Below are positions 1 to 9,133 of a DNA stretch of 64,000 nt, in pieces; positions within the stretch are counted from its first letter, which is position 1, and each line of letters starts with the position of its first letter. The translations under genes and the position numbers were made by a program. Source of the stretch: Streptomyces sp. TLI_053 (GTDB lineage Bacteria > Actinomycetota > Actinomycetes > Streptomycetales > Streptomycetaceae); contig NZ_LT629775.1 of the NCBI RefSeq assembly GCF_900105395.1, forward strand, positions 3,180,501-3,244,500. Direction: 5' to 3'. The notes below the pieces were generated by a model that had not been told where the DNA came from, ran no database searches, and worked only from the letters and a program-made list of their open reading frames with translations.

Positions 1-120
1 CCAGGTCGGGACGTGGGCCGAGGCACTGGTCGCCAGCGCCACCGGCAGCAGGACGGCCGCCACGGCCGTTCCCGCGATCGCCGCACTGCCGATGCCTATC
101 TGCCGCCGCTGTCGCGCCAT
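1..120 (-). CDS. Secreted protein, N-terminal part only (runs off the window)
   Basis: Only the first 40 codons are present. They read as a classic Sec signal peptide: a basic start (MARQRRQ), a hydrophobic Ala/Val/Leu core of about 25 residues, and an ASAHA-like end with a likely cut after SASA near residue 35. The ATG at 120 is preceded by GGAGGG at good spacing, so the start is secure. The mature protein lies outside the window, so no function can be given. The next gene on the same strand also encodes a secreted surface protein, so this may be a related exported protein. Confidence 0.75.
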   Translation of the reverse strand, partial: MARQRRQIGIGSAAIAGTAVAAVLLPVALATSASAHVPTW

Positions 121-454
121 TTCGTAGTTCCCTCCGAACGGTCTTGTGCAGCAGGCGCATTGAGTGGAACAGCGGTGGGCCCGCTACGACTGTCCGGGGG
201 ACTCTACCGGCAGCCCCCTACCGCTCCACACCCCACTGCACGTCCGGATTTCGACTTTCCGGTGACATTCGGATGTGCTTCGGCGGCCTCGCGGGCCCGT
301 CAGCTCGGGCAACACGGCTGCGGACGACCCGAATGGACACGGTCAGGGTGGCCGAAAGACTGCACCCCTGGTGATCATTTTCGATCACCAGGGGTGCCTG
401 AAGGAGCAAAACGGGTCATGCTCCTTCAACCAGTACGGAGCGGTCCGTCACGGG
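121..454. other. Intergenic region, 334 bp
   Basis: No convincing gene is seen. The stretch holds the terminator hairpin of the upstream minus-strand gene at 362-397 and, on its left side, the promoter and ribosome binding site of the truncated secreted-protein gene. I could not assign -35 and -10 boxes with confidence. Confidence 0.5.
362..397 (-). terminator. Terminator hairpin after the surface-protein gene
   Basis: Perfect 15-bp arms (362-376 and 383-397) with a 6-base A/T-rich loop. It lies 58 bases past the stop codon of the minus-strand gene 455-1861. Both arms are palindromic, so it could stop transcription from either side. Confidence 0.8.
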
Positions 455-1861
455 TCAGACCCGGCCGGCCGCCTTGCGCCGACGCGCGACCAGGACCAGC
501 GCGCCACCGGCGGCGAGGGCCACGCCACCGGCGATCGTCAGCGGCACGACCGGACCGGAGCCGGTGTGGGCGAGGCCACCCTCGGTGACGGCCCCGGCCG
601 ACGGGCTCGCCGAGGCGCCCGGCACGGCCGCCGAGGCGGACCCGCTCGCGGACGGGCTCGCCGACGCGCTCGCGGACGGCTTCGCGGTGGCCGGAACGGA
701 CGGGCTGCCCGAGGCGCCCGGGGTCACCGAGGGCACCGGGGTGCCGGTCGCGCCGGGGGTGGTCGGCGGCGTGCTCGGGGTCCCGGTGGAGCCCGGCGTG
801 CTCGGGGTGACGCTCGCCGACGGCGTACCGGTCGGCGGCACCACCGGCGGCGTGGTGGCGGGCGGAGTGGTCGGCGGCGTGGTCGGGGGCGTGGTGGGCG
901 GCGTGGTCGGCAGGCAGCCGGTGAAGGGGTAGTGGTGCGTCTCCGCACCGCCCTTGCCGGTCAGCGACTTGACGATGACCGAGCCGTTCACCGGGGCCGC
1001 CGAGCCGAGGTCGAACGCGGCGTTCGGCGCCAGCACGGTGCCGGACCAGGCGGCCTGGCTGCTCTTGACCACCTTGGTGGCGGTCGGGAAGTTCCAGAGC
1101 AGCTTGGAACGGACCGCACCGCCGTGCGCGCTCTGCAGCTTGTCGTCCAGGACGTAGGCCTTCTTGCCCTCGTCCCAGAGGTGGAAACCGGTGGTCCGCG
1201 CGGCCGCCATGTCGTAGGAGTCGCCGGTGACGGTGACCACGGTGACCGAGCCGGCCGGCACCTTCACGAAGATGTCGGTGGCGCCCTGGAGAGCGGCGGC
1301 CGAGACCGTGAAGCTGTTGAAGGCGGCGTCGCCGCTGGTGAGGTGGAGCTCCTTGCCCTTGGCCTCGACCTTGGCACCGGCGGTCTGCGGAGTACCGGCC
1401 AGGGCGGTGGAGACGGCGCGCACCCGGGCGAACTCGGCGGCGAAGTCGATCGGCGACCTGCCCTGGGCGACCGTGCCCTGGTGGGCCTGGACCACGGCGC
1501 CCTCGGCCTTCGAGCCGTAGACGCCGTTGCCCTTCATCACCTGGGTGTTGTTGCCGGTGAGCTTGCCGGCGACGACCAGGGCGTTGCCGCCCGGAAGCGC
1601 CTTCACCTGCTCGGGGGTCAGCTCCTGGCCGACCGAGAAGCCGCCGGTGAAGTCGGCGTTGCCGCCGACCGCCACCGCGCCCTCGGCGTCCGGCGTGTGG
1701 GTGTCGTCGCCCTCGACGAACTCCCCGTAGAGGTTGGCGACCCCGAGGCTCAGGCACTGGCCCGGCTCGGCGACGGCGTGGGCGGCGGCCGGGGCGACGA
1801 GCCCGGCCAGAACGAACGAGCCGCCGAGCGCGAGCGCGGCGGCGGGAACGGATATGCGCAT
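455..1861 (-). CDS. Choice-of-anchor A family surface protein with C-terminal LAxTG sorting signal
   Basis: 468 aa. The start is the ATG at 1861, with GGAGAT upstream; a longer in-frame extension lacks a binding site and would bury the signal peptide. Residues 1-30 form a Sec signal ending near AHA. The body (about 35-300) begins GQCLSLGVANLYGEFVEGDD and matches the choice-of-anchor A domain, found in exported actinobacterial proteins that are tethered by different means. A Pro/Thr linker of repeated PTTP units and a Ser/Ala/Pro stretch follow. The end has LAHTG, a hydrophobic helix and an RRRK tail, which is the layout of a class E sortase substrate. It is therefore probably linked to peptidoglycan. 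The binding partner is unknown. No sortase gene lies nearby in this window. Confidence 0.82.
   Translation of the reverse strand: MRISVPAAALALGGSFVLAGLVAPAAAHAVAEPGQCLSLGVANLYGEFVEGDDTHTPDAEGAVAVGGNADFTGGFSVGQELTPEQVKALPGGNALVVAGKLTGNNTQVMKGNGVYGSKAEGAVVQAHQGTVAQGRSPIDFAAEFARVRAVSTALAGTPQTAGAKVEAKGKELHLTSGDAAFNSFTVSAAALQGATDIFVKVPAGSVTVVTVTGDSYDMAAARTTGFHLWDEGKKAYVLDDKLQSAHGGAVRSKLLWNFPTATKVVKSSQAAWSGTVLAPNAAFDLGSAAPVNGSVIVKSLTGKGGAETHHYPFTGCLPTTPPTTPPTTPPTTPPATTPPVVPPTGTPSASVTPSTPGSTGTPSTPPTTPGATGTPVPSVTPGASGSPSVPATAKPSASASASPSASGSASAAVPGASASPSAGAVTEGGLAHTGSGPVVPLTIAGGVALAAGGALVLVARRRKAAGRV
861..908. repeat. 12-bp tandem repeat, about 4 copies, coding for PTTP units
   Basis: Four near-identical 12-base units of the form ggcggcgtggtc lie inside the surface-protein gene and encode the Pro/Thr wall-spanning linker. 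Such repeats change copy number easily, so linker length may differ between strains. Confidence 0.8.
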
Positions 1862-2091
1862 GTGCAGGATCTCCGCTTGTGTGCGGGGGTGTGGGAGGGG
1901 TCCGGAAAAAGGTATGGACCAAACCGCACTCTTTCGGCCAGACCGGCAATTGGTCAAGACCACTGACCCCCTTGACCGAATGGTCCCTTTTGACCCGTCA
2001 TGCCCATGGTGGTTTTACCGCCAAGTCGACATCGAAGCCCCCACGGCCTCCGCCCGCCCCCGCCCCAAGATCGGCTGTAAGGCCGCATACC
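1862..2091. promoter_or_regulatory. Divergent promoter region with GGTCAAG/CTTGACC inverted repeat
   Basis: This region separates the surface-protein gene (minus) and ctaA (plus). A 7-bp inverted repeat, GGTCAAG at 1952-1958 and CTTGACC at 1971-1977, is followed by a second TTGACC-type hexamer near 1990. The TTGAC hexamers could be -35 elements, or the repeat could be an operator. Which one cannot be told from sequence alone. Confidence 0.35.
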
Positions 2092-3081
2092 ATGGACGCC
2101 GTGCCTAACACCACCCCCTTCTCCCTGCTCGCCGAGCGCTGGCAGCCCTCCGCCGCCGTGGTCAAGCGCGCCGCGTTCGCCGCGCTGGTGATGAGCGTGG
2201 TGATCGTCGTCACCGGCGGTGCCGTCCGCCTCACCGCCTCCGGCCTCGGCTGCACCACCTGGCCGCGCTGCACCGACGAGAGCCTCACCCCGACCGCCGA
2301 GATGGGCTTCCACGGCGTCGTGGAGTTCACCAACCGGATGCTCACCTACGTGCTGAGCGCCGCCGTCGGCTGGGCGATCCTCGCCGCGCGCTGCGCCCGG
2401 CCCCGGCGGCGCGGCCTGACCAAGCTCGGCTGGGCCCAGTTCTGGCTGGTGATGAGCAACGCCGTGCTCGGCGGCATCACCGTGCTGACCGGCCTCAACC
2501 CCTACACGGTGGCACTGCACCTGATCGCGGCGATGGCCCTGGTGTGGGTGGCGACCCTGATGTGGGAGCGCTCCAAGGAGGGCGACGGTCCGGCCCGGCC
2601 GCTGGTGGCCGAGCCGATCAAGCGGCTCGCCCAGGTCCTGGTCGGCGTGATCGGCCTGCTGGTGGCCGCCGGCACCCTGGTCACCGGCGCCGGCCACCAC
2701 CCCGGCACGCCCAAGGACAACAAGATGGTCCCGCGGATCCCGCTGGACTACGACCGGCTCGCCCAGGCCCACGCCGACCTGGCCTTCCTCTCGATCGGCC
2801 TCTCGATCGCGGTGGTCTTCGTGTTCGTGGCCGTGAAGGCCCCGCCGGCCGCCCGGGCCCGGTCCCGCGAGCTGCTGATCGGCCTGCTGCTCCAGGGCGT
2901 GATCGGCTTCGTCCAGTACTTCACCGACGTCCCGGAGCTGCTGGTCGGCCTGCACATGCTGGGCGCCACCCTGATCTGGATCGCCGCCCTGCGGATCCCG
3001 CTCGCCCTGCGCACCCGCGAGGACGCCCCGGCGACCGCCGACGCCCCCGCCCCCCGCACCCCCCAGGCCGCGGCCGCCTGA
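2092..3081 (+). CDS. ctaA: Heme A synthase (CtaA/Cox15)
   Basis: 329 aa integral membrane protein that oxidises the C8 methyl of heme O to a formyl group, giving heme A for the aa3-type cytochrome oxidase. About eight membrane helices are visible. The first outer loop has the cysteine pair expected of CtaA (C54 and C60 in GLGCTTWPRC). It is followed by the VEFTNRML helix with its conserved Glu; the Asn before Arg replaces the His of Bacillus, which I believe is usual in actinobacteria. Later helices carry His in HLIAAMAL and HMLGAT. The C-terminus is a short Ala/Pro-rich tail. ATG at 2092 gives a normal length; a GTG nine bases on is an alternative, and neither has a strong binding site. The partner gene ctaB lies 1.2 kb away on the other strand. 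Confidence 0.93.
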   Translation: MDAVPNTTPFSLLAERWQPSAAVVKRAAFAALVMSVVIVVTGGAVRLTASGLGCTTWPRCTDESLTPTAEMGFHGVVEFTNRMLTYVLSAAVGWAILAARCARPRRRGLTKLGWAQFWLVMSNAVLGGITVLTGLNPYTVALHLIAAMALVWVATLMWERSKEGDGPARPLVAEPIKRLAQVLVGVIGLLVAAGTLVTGAGHHPGTPKDNKMVPRIPLDYDRLAQAHADLAFLSIGLSIAVVFVFVAVKAPPAARARSRELLIGLLLQGVIGFVQYFTDVPELLVGLHMLGATLIWIAALRIPLALRTREDAPATADAPAPRTPQAAAA

Positions 3082-3097
3082 CCCCGCGCGGACATGC

Positions 3098-3134
3098 CGA
3101 AGGGCCCCGGTCTCACGGAGACCGGGGCCCTTCG
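3098..3134. terminator. Bidirectional terminator between convergent genes
   Basis: Perfect 17-bp arms (3098-3114 and 3118-3134) with a 3-base loop. It lies between the stop of ctaA and the stop of the minus-strand gene 3153-3491, so it serves both. Confidence 0.9.
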
Positions 3135-3152
3135 TCGTGCGCCGGGGCGGGG

Positions 3153-3491
3153 TCAGCCGCCGATCTGGATGCCGGCCATCCGCTTCCACTCGTACGCGCC
3201 GGTGCGCACCTTCAGACCGAGTTCGCCCTCGAAGTTCTCGTGCAGGGTGACCCCGGCCAGCTCGGCGGCCCGGCGGCCGACCGCGTAGCTGGGCGCGACC
3301 TGGTCGCCCCAGGCGCCGTCGGCGCCGACCACGACGATCCGGGTGGCGACCGCGCCGACGTACTCGACGACACCGTCGGCGCTGCCGCCGTGCGCCGCGG
3401 CGAAGGCGGTCAGGTTCTTGGCGATGCGCTTGGCGCGGCGCTCGGCACGGGCGTCCGGCGCGGCGGGGGTGGCGGTCTCTGCGCTGCTCAT
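3153..3491 (-). CDS. Conserved hypothetical protein, 112 aa
   Basis: A small soluble protein with no membrane segment or signal. The first 30 residues are Ala/Arg-rich and basic (RAERRAKRIAKN). The rest looks like a small alpha/beta domain with VVEYVGAVATRIVVVGADG and a conserved-looking end, TGAYEWKRMAGIQIGG. G/C-rich third codon positions support real coding. I do not recognise a characterised family. It is divergent from the DUF2461 gene and convergent with ctaA, so it is probably transcribed alone. A function cannot be given. Confidence 0.7.
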   Translation of the reverse strand: MSSAETATPAAPDARAERRAKRIAKNLTAFAAAHGGSADGVVEYVGAVATRIVVVGADGAWGDQVAPSYAVGRRAAELAGVTLHENFEGELGLKVRTGAYEWKRMAGIQIGG

Positions 3492-3500
3492 GCCCGCATG

Positions 3501-3514
3501 CTACCGAGCGGTAG
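3501..3514. promoter_or_regulatory. 14-bp palindrome CTACCGAGCGGTAG in a divergent promoter
   Basis: A perfect inverted repeat 10 bases upstream of the 3153-3491 start and 50 bases upstream of the 3564 start. TACCG/CGGTA half-sites are common in operators of TetR-family repressors. No regulator gene is adjacent, so this is an inference from symmetry and position. Confidence 0.4.
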
Positions 3515-3563
3515 TAGAGCTGGCGACGGGAGCGCCGTGTGCACCGGGCCACATACTGGTGGG

Positions 3564-4205
3564 GTGACCTTCGACGGCTGGCCGGCCGAGGCGCTCGACT
3601 TCTACGAGCACCTCGAGGCCGACAACTCCAAGACCTTCTGGCAGTCCCACAAGGACCGGTACGAGCAGGCCGTGCGGGAGCCGATGGAACGGCTGCTGGA
3701 CGAGCTCGAGCCCGAGTTCGGGCCGGGAAAGATCTTCCGCCCCAACCGCGACGTGCGGTTCAGCGCGGACAAGTCCCCGTACAAGACGCACATCGGCGCC
3801 CACCTGGCGGCCGGCGGCTACGTCCAGCTCTCCGCCGACGGCCTGGCCTGCGGCAACGGGCTGTACCGGCTCGCCCCCGACCAGCTGGACCGCTACCGGA
3901 GCGCGGTCGCCGAGGACGTCTCCGGCGCCGAGCTGGAGCGGGTGGCCGACCGGGTCCGCCGGGCCGGGCCGGAGGTGGTCGGCCGGGACTCCCTGAAGTC
4001 CGCCCCGCGCGGCTACCCCAAGGACCACCCGCGGATCGGGCTGCTCCGCCACAAGGGGCTGATCGCCTGGCAGGAGTGGGCTCCCGAACCCTGGCTGGGC
4101 ACCCGCGCCGCGTACGAGCGGATCACCGGGTTCCTGCGCGCCTCGCAGCCGCTCAAGGACTGGCTGGACGGCCACGTCGGCCCCTCCGAGCTGCCCGACC
4201 GCTAG
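3564..4205 (+). CDS. DUF2461 family protein
   Basis: 213 aa from the GTG at 3564; the ribosome binding site is weak (GGTGGG). The sequence matches the DUF2461/TIGR02453 family over its length: an opening FDGWPAEALDFYEHLEADNS, then FWQSHKDRYE, the conserved FRPNRDVRFSADKSPYKTHI region, and the downstream RGYPKDHPRIGLLRHK block. The family is widespread in bacteria and some eukaryotes and its biochemical role is not established. The protein is soluble and cytoplasmic, with no signal peptide. It stands alone between a divergent small gene and the terminator before ctaB. Confidence 0.85.
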   Translation: MTFDGWPAEALDFYEHLEADNSKTFWQSHKDRYEQAVREPMERLLDELEPEFGPGKIFRPNRDVRFSADKSPYKTHIGAHLAAGGYVQLSADGLACGNGLYRLAPDQLDRYRSAVAEDVSGAELERVADRVRRAGPEVVGRDSLKSAPRGYPKDHPRIGLLRHKGLIAWQEWAPEPWLGTRAAYERITGFLRASQPLKDWLDGHVGPSELPDR

Positions 4206-4265
4206 GGGTTGTCTGACAATTCCCGCCGCGCCGCCCGCCGGCCCGGCCGGCACCGCCAGGAACGC

Positions 4266-4298
4266 GAAGGGCCCCGGTCGACTCGACCGGGGCCCTTC
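4266..4298. terminator. Bidirectional terminator between DUF2461 gene and ctaB
   Basis: Perfect 15-bp arms (4266-4280 and 4284-4298) with a 3-base loop, placed between two converging stop codons. Confidence 0.9.
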
Positions 4299-4318
4299 CT
4301 CACGCCTGCGTCACCGCG

Positions 4319-5260
4319 TCACTTCACGAACGGGTCCACCGCGATCACCACGAACAGCAGCGTCAGATAGGTGATCGACCAGTGGAACAGCCGCATCTCC
4401 TTCAGCTTGGCGCCGACCACACCGGCCTTCGCCCGCCCGTACAGCGCGTGCGCCTCCTTCAGCCAGAAGGCGCCCAGCACCACCGCGGCGGCCGGGTACA
4501 GCCAGCTGGTGTCGGCCAGCGGCCACAGCAGCAGCGAGACCGCCACCATCACCCAGGAGTAGGCGACGATCTGCTTGGCCACCGCCAGGTTGCCCTTGAG
4601 CACCGGCAGCATCGGCACCCCGGCCCGGGCGTAGTCCTCGCGGACCTTCATCGACAGCGGCCAGTAGTGCGGCGGCGTCCAGAAGAAGATCACCAGGAAC
4701 AGCACCAGCGCCGACCAGGAGAGCGAGTTCGTGATCGCCGCCCAGCCGACGAAGACCGGCATGCAGCCGGCGATGCCGCCCCAGACGATGTTCTGCGCGG
4801 TGCGGCGCTTCAGCCCCAGCGTGTAGACGAACACATAGAAGAGGAGCGCGCCGAGCGCCAGCGCGGAGGACAGCCAGTTGACCAGGAGGCCCAGCCAGAG
4901 CGTCGACAGCACACCGAGCGCGATGCCGAACACCAGCGCCTCGCGCGGTGACACCATGCCGGTGACGATGGGCCGGCGCTCGGTGCGGGACATCACCGCG
5001 TCGATGTCCCGGTCGATGTACATGTTGAGGGCGTTGGCGCCGCCCGCCGAGAGGTAACCGCCGATGACCACCTCCAGCACCAGCAGGAGGTTCGGCACCC
5101 CGCGCTCCGCCAGGAACATCACCGGCACCGTGGTGATCAGCAGCAGCTCGATGATCCGCGGTTTGGTCAGTGCGACGAAGGCGCCGACACGGGCCCCGAA
5201 CGGCCGGTGCGCAGGCGTCGCCCCGGTGACCCCGGCGGGACGGGATTCGACGGCGGTCAC
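4319..5260 (-). CDS. ctaB: Protoheme IX farnesyltransferase (heme O synthase, CtaB)
   Basis: 313 aa UbiA-family prenyltransferase that adds a farnesyl group to heme b to make heme O, the substrate of the ctaA product. Seven to nine membrane helices are visible. The first Asp-rich prenyl-diphosphate binding motif is in [19 protein letters not shown] (N-x3-D-x3-D), followed by the family's typical [17 protein letters not shown] and [12 protein letters not shown] blocks. The start is taken as the GTG at 5260 ([11 protein letters not shown]); the binding site is only a G-run, and the in-frame ORF continues upstream without a better one, so the start is moderately sure. It is divergent from tkt, with about 500 bp between them. 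Confidence 0.92.
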   Translation of the reverse strand: MTAVESRPAGVTGATPAHRPFGARVGAFVALTKPRIIELLLITTVPVMFLAERGVPNLLLVLEVVIGGYLSAGGANALNMYIDRDIDAVMSRTERRPIVTGMVSPREALVFGIALGVLSTLWLGLLVNWLSSALALGALLFYVFVYTLGLKRRTAQNIVWGGIAGCMPVFVGWAAITNSLSWSALVLFLVIFFWTPPHYWPLSMKVREDYARAGVPMLPVLKGNLAVAKQIVAYSWVMVAVSLLLWPLADTSWLYPAAAVVLGAFWLKEAHALYGRAKAGVVGAKLKEMRLFHWSITYLTLLFVVIAVDPFVK

Positions 5261-5768
5261 TAACACCCCAACTGAAGATGAATCCTCACAGGCGGCCACC
5301 GGAACGTTGTTCCCGAATCGTCCGCTCTGCGCGTACCACGCCACCTTAGACGCTCCATATCTCCCCACCGGCCCCGGGGTGCCCCGGCGGGGCGGAACGC
5401 ACACCCCCGGGTGAACCCCCGCGGTCCCCACCAGGAACGTTGTCCGCGAAGCCGCTCCCGGGCCCGCCGGGACCACCGGTCCCCCGTCCCGCGCGCCGGA
5501 GAGGCGAACCGGACGGATCCGGGCGAGGGTGGACAAAGGGACCGGGCCCCCGGTCGCACGGTCGTCCACGAAATGTCCGGGGAATGACTGCCAACATGCC
5601 AGGGTTCTCCCACCACGGAGGGTGAGCCCCGGGCCGGACGGTAGGCTCGCCCACAGAAGCGGGATCTACCCTCCGTGACCGGCACCACCCAGCGTCCGGC
5701 CCCAGCGACGTGGCCGACCCGGTCCCTCACGGGGTCACTCTTCACAATGGAAGGAGCCCTGAGACAGG
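5261..5768. promoter_or_regulatory. Divergent ctaB/tkt control region with repeated GGAACGTTGT motif
   Basis: 508 bp without a convincing gene; a possible 102-codon minus-strand frame has a poor, Gly/Pro-rich composition. The motif GGAACGTTGT occurs at 5301-5310 and 5433-5442; with the next seven bases the two copies agree at 15 of 17 positions. The first copy is itself an inverted repeat (GGAAC-GTT-GTTCC, 5301-5313), 41 bases upstream of ctaB. This is a plausible shared operator. GGAAGGAG, 11 bases before the GTG at 5769, is the tkt ribosome binding site. Confidence 0.4.
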
Positions 5769-7865
5769 GTGAGCACGACGCCGAATGCATTCGAGTGGTC
5801 GGACCTCGACGACCGGACCGTCGACACGGCCCGGGTCCTGGCGATGGACGCGGTTCAGAAGGTCGGCAACGGACACCCGGGGACGGCCATGTCGCTGGCC
5901 CCCGCCGCCTACCTGATCTTCCAGCGCTTCCTGCGCCACGACCCGACCGACCCGGCCTGGGCCGGCCGTGACCGGTTCGTCCTCTCCCCCGGGCACACCA
6001 GCCTGACCCTCTACACCCAGCTCTACTTCTCCGGCTACGGCCTGGAGCTCGACGACCTCAAGGCCTTCCGGGTCGCCGGCAGCCGCACCCCCGGTCACCC
6101 GGAGCACGGCCACACCGCCGGCGTCGAGACCACCACCGGCCCGCTCGGCCAGGGCATCGCCAACGCCGTGGGCATGGCGATGGCGGCCCGCTTCGAGCGC
6201 GGCCTGTTCGACCCGGACGCCGCGGCCGGCGAGTCGCCGTTCGACCACACCGTCTGGGCCATCGTCTCCGACGGCGACCTGGAGGAGGGCATCTCCGCCG
6301 AGGCCTCCTCGCTCGCCGGCCACCAGAAGCTCGGCAACCTGGTCGCGCTCTACGACGACAACCACATCTCGATCGAGGGCGACACCGAGACGGCCTTCTC
6401 CGAGGACGTCCTCAAGCGCTACGAGGCGTACGGCTGGCACGTCCAGCGCGTCGCCCCGAAGTCGAACGGCGACATCGACGTCGCCGCGCTCGCCGACGCC
6501 CTCGCCGCCGCCAAGGCCGAGACCTCCCGCCCGTCGATGATCGCTATGCGCACGATCATCGCCTGGCCGGCCCCGGACGCCCAGAACACCGCCAAGGCGC
6601 ACGGCTCCGCGCTCGGCGCCGCCGAGATCGCCGCCACCAAGAAGGTCCTGGGCTTCGACCCGGAGAAGACCTTCGAGGTCAGCGACCAGGTCATCGAGCA
6701 CGCCCGGCTGGTCGTCAAGCGCGGCAAGGCCGCCCGCGGCGAGTGGGAGAAGTCCTTCGACGCCTGGCGCGCCGCCAACCCGCACCGCGCCGCCGAGTTC
6801 GAGCGCATCACGGCCGGCGAGCTGCCCGAGGGCTGGAAGAAGGCCGTCCCGGTCTTCGAGGCCGGCAAGGCCGTCGCCACCCGCAAGGCCAGCGGCGAGA
6901 CCCTCAAGGCCCTCGGCCAGGTGATCCCGGAGCTGTGGGGCGGCTCGGCCGACCTCGCCGAGTCCAACCTCACCACCATCGACGAGGACAGCTCCTTCCT
7001 CCCCGAGGGCAACCCGCTGAAGTCCGCCAGCCCCTACGGCCGGACCATCCACTTCGGCATCCGCGAGCACGCCATGGGCTCCACCATGAACGGCATCGCG
7101 CTGCACGGGAAGACCCGCGTGTTCGGCGGCACCTTCCTGGTCTTCGCCGACTACATGCGCCCCGCCGTCCGCCTGGCCGCCCTGATGAAGCTGCCGGTCA
7201 CCTACGTGTGGACGCACGACTCCATCGGCCTCGGCGAGGACGGCCCGACCCACCAGCCGGTCGAGCACCTGGCCTCGCTGCGCGCCATCCCGGGTCTGGC
7301 CATGGTCCGTCCGGCCGACGCCAACGAGACCGCCGTCGCCTGGCGCACCGTTCTGGAGCGCCAGACCACCCACCCCGGCCCGGTCGGCCTGGCCCTCACC
7401 CGCCAGAACGTCCCGACCTTCGACCGCACGGTGTACGGCTCCGCCGAGGGCACCGCGAAGGGCGGCTACATCCTGGCCGAGGCCTCCAGCGGCACCCCGC
7501 AGGTGATCCTGCTCGGCACCGGCTCCGAGGTCCAGCTGGCCGTCGACGCCCGCGAGGTGCTGGAGGCCGAGGGCATCGCCACCCGGGTCGTCTCGGTCCC
7601 GTCCTTCGAGTGGTTCCAGGAGCAGGACCAGGCCTACCGCGACAGCGTGCTGCCGCCGTCGGTCAAGGCCCGCGTCTCGGTCGAGGCCGGCATCGCCCAG
7701 GGCTGGCGCGAGCTGGTCGGCGACCACGGCCGGATCGTCTCGCTGGAGCACTTCGGCGCCTCCGCCGACTACCAGGTGCTGTTCGAGGAGTTCGGCATCA
7801 CCGCCGAGCGCGTCGTGGCCGAGGCCCACAACGCGCTCCGCTCGCTCGAGGCCGTCAACCGCTAG
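5769..7865 (+). CDS. tkt: Transketolase
   Basis: 698 aa, full length for a bacterial transketolase. It moves two-carbon units between sugar phosphates in the non-oxidative pentose phosphate pathway, using thiamine diphosphate and a divalent metal. The N-terminal domain has the cofactor motif beginning SDGDLEEG and ending at the YDDN stretch. Substrate-contacting His is seen in [10 protein letters not shown], and the central domain has FGIREHAMG and [16 protein letters not shown]. The GTG start at 5769 has GGAAGGAG upstream. It is the first gene of the operon tkt-tal-zwf-opcA-pgl, which joins the oxidative and non-oxidative branches. A stable hairpin between tkt and tal may tune the amounts of the downstream genes. 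Confidence 0.97.
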   Translation: MSTTPNAFEWSDLDDRTVDTARVLAMDAVQKVGNGHPGTAMSLAPAAYLIFQRFLRHDPTDPAWAGRDRFVLSPGHTSLTLYTQLYFSGYGLELDDLKAFRVAGSRTPGHPEHGHTAGVETTTGPLGQGIANAVGMAMAARFERGLFDPDAAAGESPFDHTVWAIVSDGDLEEGISAEASSLAGHQKLGNLVALYDDNHISIEGDTETAFSEDVLKRYEAYGWHVQRVAPKSNGDIDVAALADALAAAKAETSRPSMIAMRTIIAWPAPDAQNTAKAHGSALGAAEIAATKKVLGFDPEKTFEVSDQVIEHARLVVKRGKAARGEWEKSFDAWRAANPHRAAEFERITAGELPEGWKKAVPVFEAGKAVATRKASGETLKALGQVIPELWGGSADLAESNLTTIDEDSSFLPEGNPLKSASPYGRTIHFGIREHAMGSTMNGIALHGKTRVFGGTFLVFADYMRPAVRLAALMKLPVTYVWTHDSIGLGEDGPTHQPVEHLASLRAIPGLAMVRPADANETAVAWRTVLERQTTHPGPVGLALTRQNVPTFDRTVYGSAEGTAKGGYILAEASSGTPQVILLGTGSEVQLAVDAREVLEAEGIATRVVSVPSFEWFQEQDQAYRDSVLPPSVKARVSVEAGIAQGWRELVGDHGRIVSLEHFGASADYQVLFEEFGITAERVVAEAHNALRSLEAVNR

Positions 7866-7873
7866 CGGCCCCC

Positions 7874-7910
7874 GGGCCGGGGCGCCGACCGCACATCGGC
7901 GCCCCGGCCC
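7874..7910 (+). terminator. Intra-operon hairpin between tkt and tal
   Basis: Perfect 15-bp arms (7874-7888 and 7896-7910) with a 7-base loop, starting 8 bases after the tkt stop. No long T-run follows. As tal begins 47 bases later on the same strand, it may be a partial terminator or an RNA processing or stability site. Confidence 0.65.
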
Positions 7911-7956
7911 GCCCCACACACCCCACAGCAGCAAAAGACGTAAGGACTGAAGCACC

Positions 7957-9096
7957 ATGACCGACGCACTGAAGCGCCTCAGCGACGAAGGCGTGGCGAT
8001 CTGGCTGGACGACCTCAGCCGCAAGCGGCTGAACAGCGGCAACCTCGCCGAGCTGGTGCAGCACAAGCACGTGGTGGGCGTGACCACCAACCCGACCATC
8101 TTCCAGAAGGCCATCGGCGGCGGCGACAGCTCCTACGACGGCCAGCTGAAGGACCTCGCCGTCCGCAAGGTCACCACGGACGAGGCCGTCCGCATGATCA
8201 CCACCTCGGACGTCCGTGACGCCGCCGACGTGCTGCGCCCGGTCTACGACGCCTCCAACGGCCGCGACGGCCGGGTGTCGATCGAGGTCGACCCGCGGCT
8301 CGCCCACGAGACCGCCGCCACGGTGGCCGAGGCCAAGCAGCTGTGGTGGCTGGTCGACCGCCCGAACGTGTTCATCAAGATCCCCGCCACCAAGGCCGGT
8401 CTGCCCGCGATCGCCGAGGTCATCGGCAAGGGCATCAGCGTCAACGTCACGCTGATCTTCTCGCTGGAGCGCTACAAGGCCGTCATGGAGGCCTACCTGA
8501 CCGGCCTGGAGGCCGCCAAGGCCAAGGGCCTGGACCTCTCCCAGATCGAGTCGGTCGCCTCCTTCTTCGTGTCCCGCGTGGACACCGAGATCGACAAGCG
8601 GCTGGAGAAGATCGGCGGCGACGCCAAGGACCTCCGCTCCAAGGCCGCGCTGGCCAACGCCCGCCTCGCCTACCAGGCGTACGAGGAGGTCTTCGGCAGC
8701 GTCGACGGCAAGAGCGCCGGCAGCGCCCGCTGGGCCGCCCTGGAGGCCGCCGGCGCCAAGCCGCAGCGTCCGCTCTGGGCCTCCACCGGCGTCAAGGACC
8801 CGGCCCTGCCGGACACCCTCTACGTCACCGAGCTGGTCGCCCCCGGCACCGTGAACACGATGCCCGAGGCCACCCTGGACGCCACCGACGACCACGGTGT
8901 GGTCACCGGCGGGACCATCGTCCCCAACTACGCCGACGCCAAGGCCGTGATGGACGCCATCGCCGCCGCGGGCGTCGACTACGACGACGTCGTCCAGGTG
9001 CTGGAGGACGAGGGCGTCGAGAAGTTCGAGCAGTCCTGGAACGAGCTGCTCGACACCGTCACCGCCTCGCTCGCCTCCTTCGCCGACGAGAAGTGA
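7957..9096 (+). CDS. tal: Transaldolase
   Basis: 379 aa, the length of the larger actinobacterial transaldolases. It transfers a dihydroxyacetone unit from sedoheptulose-7-phosphate to glyceraldehyde-3-phosphate through a Schiff base. The catalytic lysine is most likely K141 in [12 protein letters not shown]. Other family blocks are [13 protein letters not shown] near the N-terminus and [18 protein letters not shown]. The ATG start has an AAGGACTGA binding site. Downstream zwf begins 38 bases after the stop, in the same operon. Confidence 0.96.
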   Translation: MTDALKRLSDEGVAIWLDDLSRKRLNSGNLAELVQHKHVVGVTTNPTIFQKAIGGGDSSYDGQLKDLAVRKVTTDEAVRMITTSDVRDAADVLRPVYDASNGRDGRVSIEVDPRLAHETAATVAEAKQLWWLVDRPNVFIKIPATKAGLPAIAEVIGKGISVNVTLIFSLERYKAVMEAYLTGLEAAKAKGLDLSQIESVASFFVSRVDTEIDKRLEKIGGDAKDLRSKAALANARLAYQAYEEVFGSVDGKSAGSARWAALEAAGAKPQRPLWASTGVKDPALPDTLYVTELVAPGTVNTMPEATLDATDDHGVVTGGTIVPNYADAKAVMDAIAAAGVDYDDVVQVLEDEGVEKFEQSWNELLDTVTASLASFADEK

Positions 9097-9133
9097 CCCC
9101 CTGCGAACGGCGCACGAAAGCGGAGCCCATCAA

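Noticed and set aside
4209..4219. TTGTCTGACAA palindrome as an insertion sequence end
   Set aside because: No transposase, target duplication or second copy is seen nearby; an 11-bp palindrome alone is not enough.
5346..5654. 102-codon minus-strand frame in the ctaB/tkt region
   Set aside because: Its composition is Gly/Pro/Arg-rich with no binding site or domain, as expected from random high-GC DNA.
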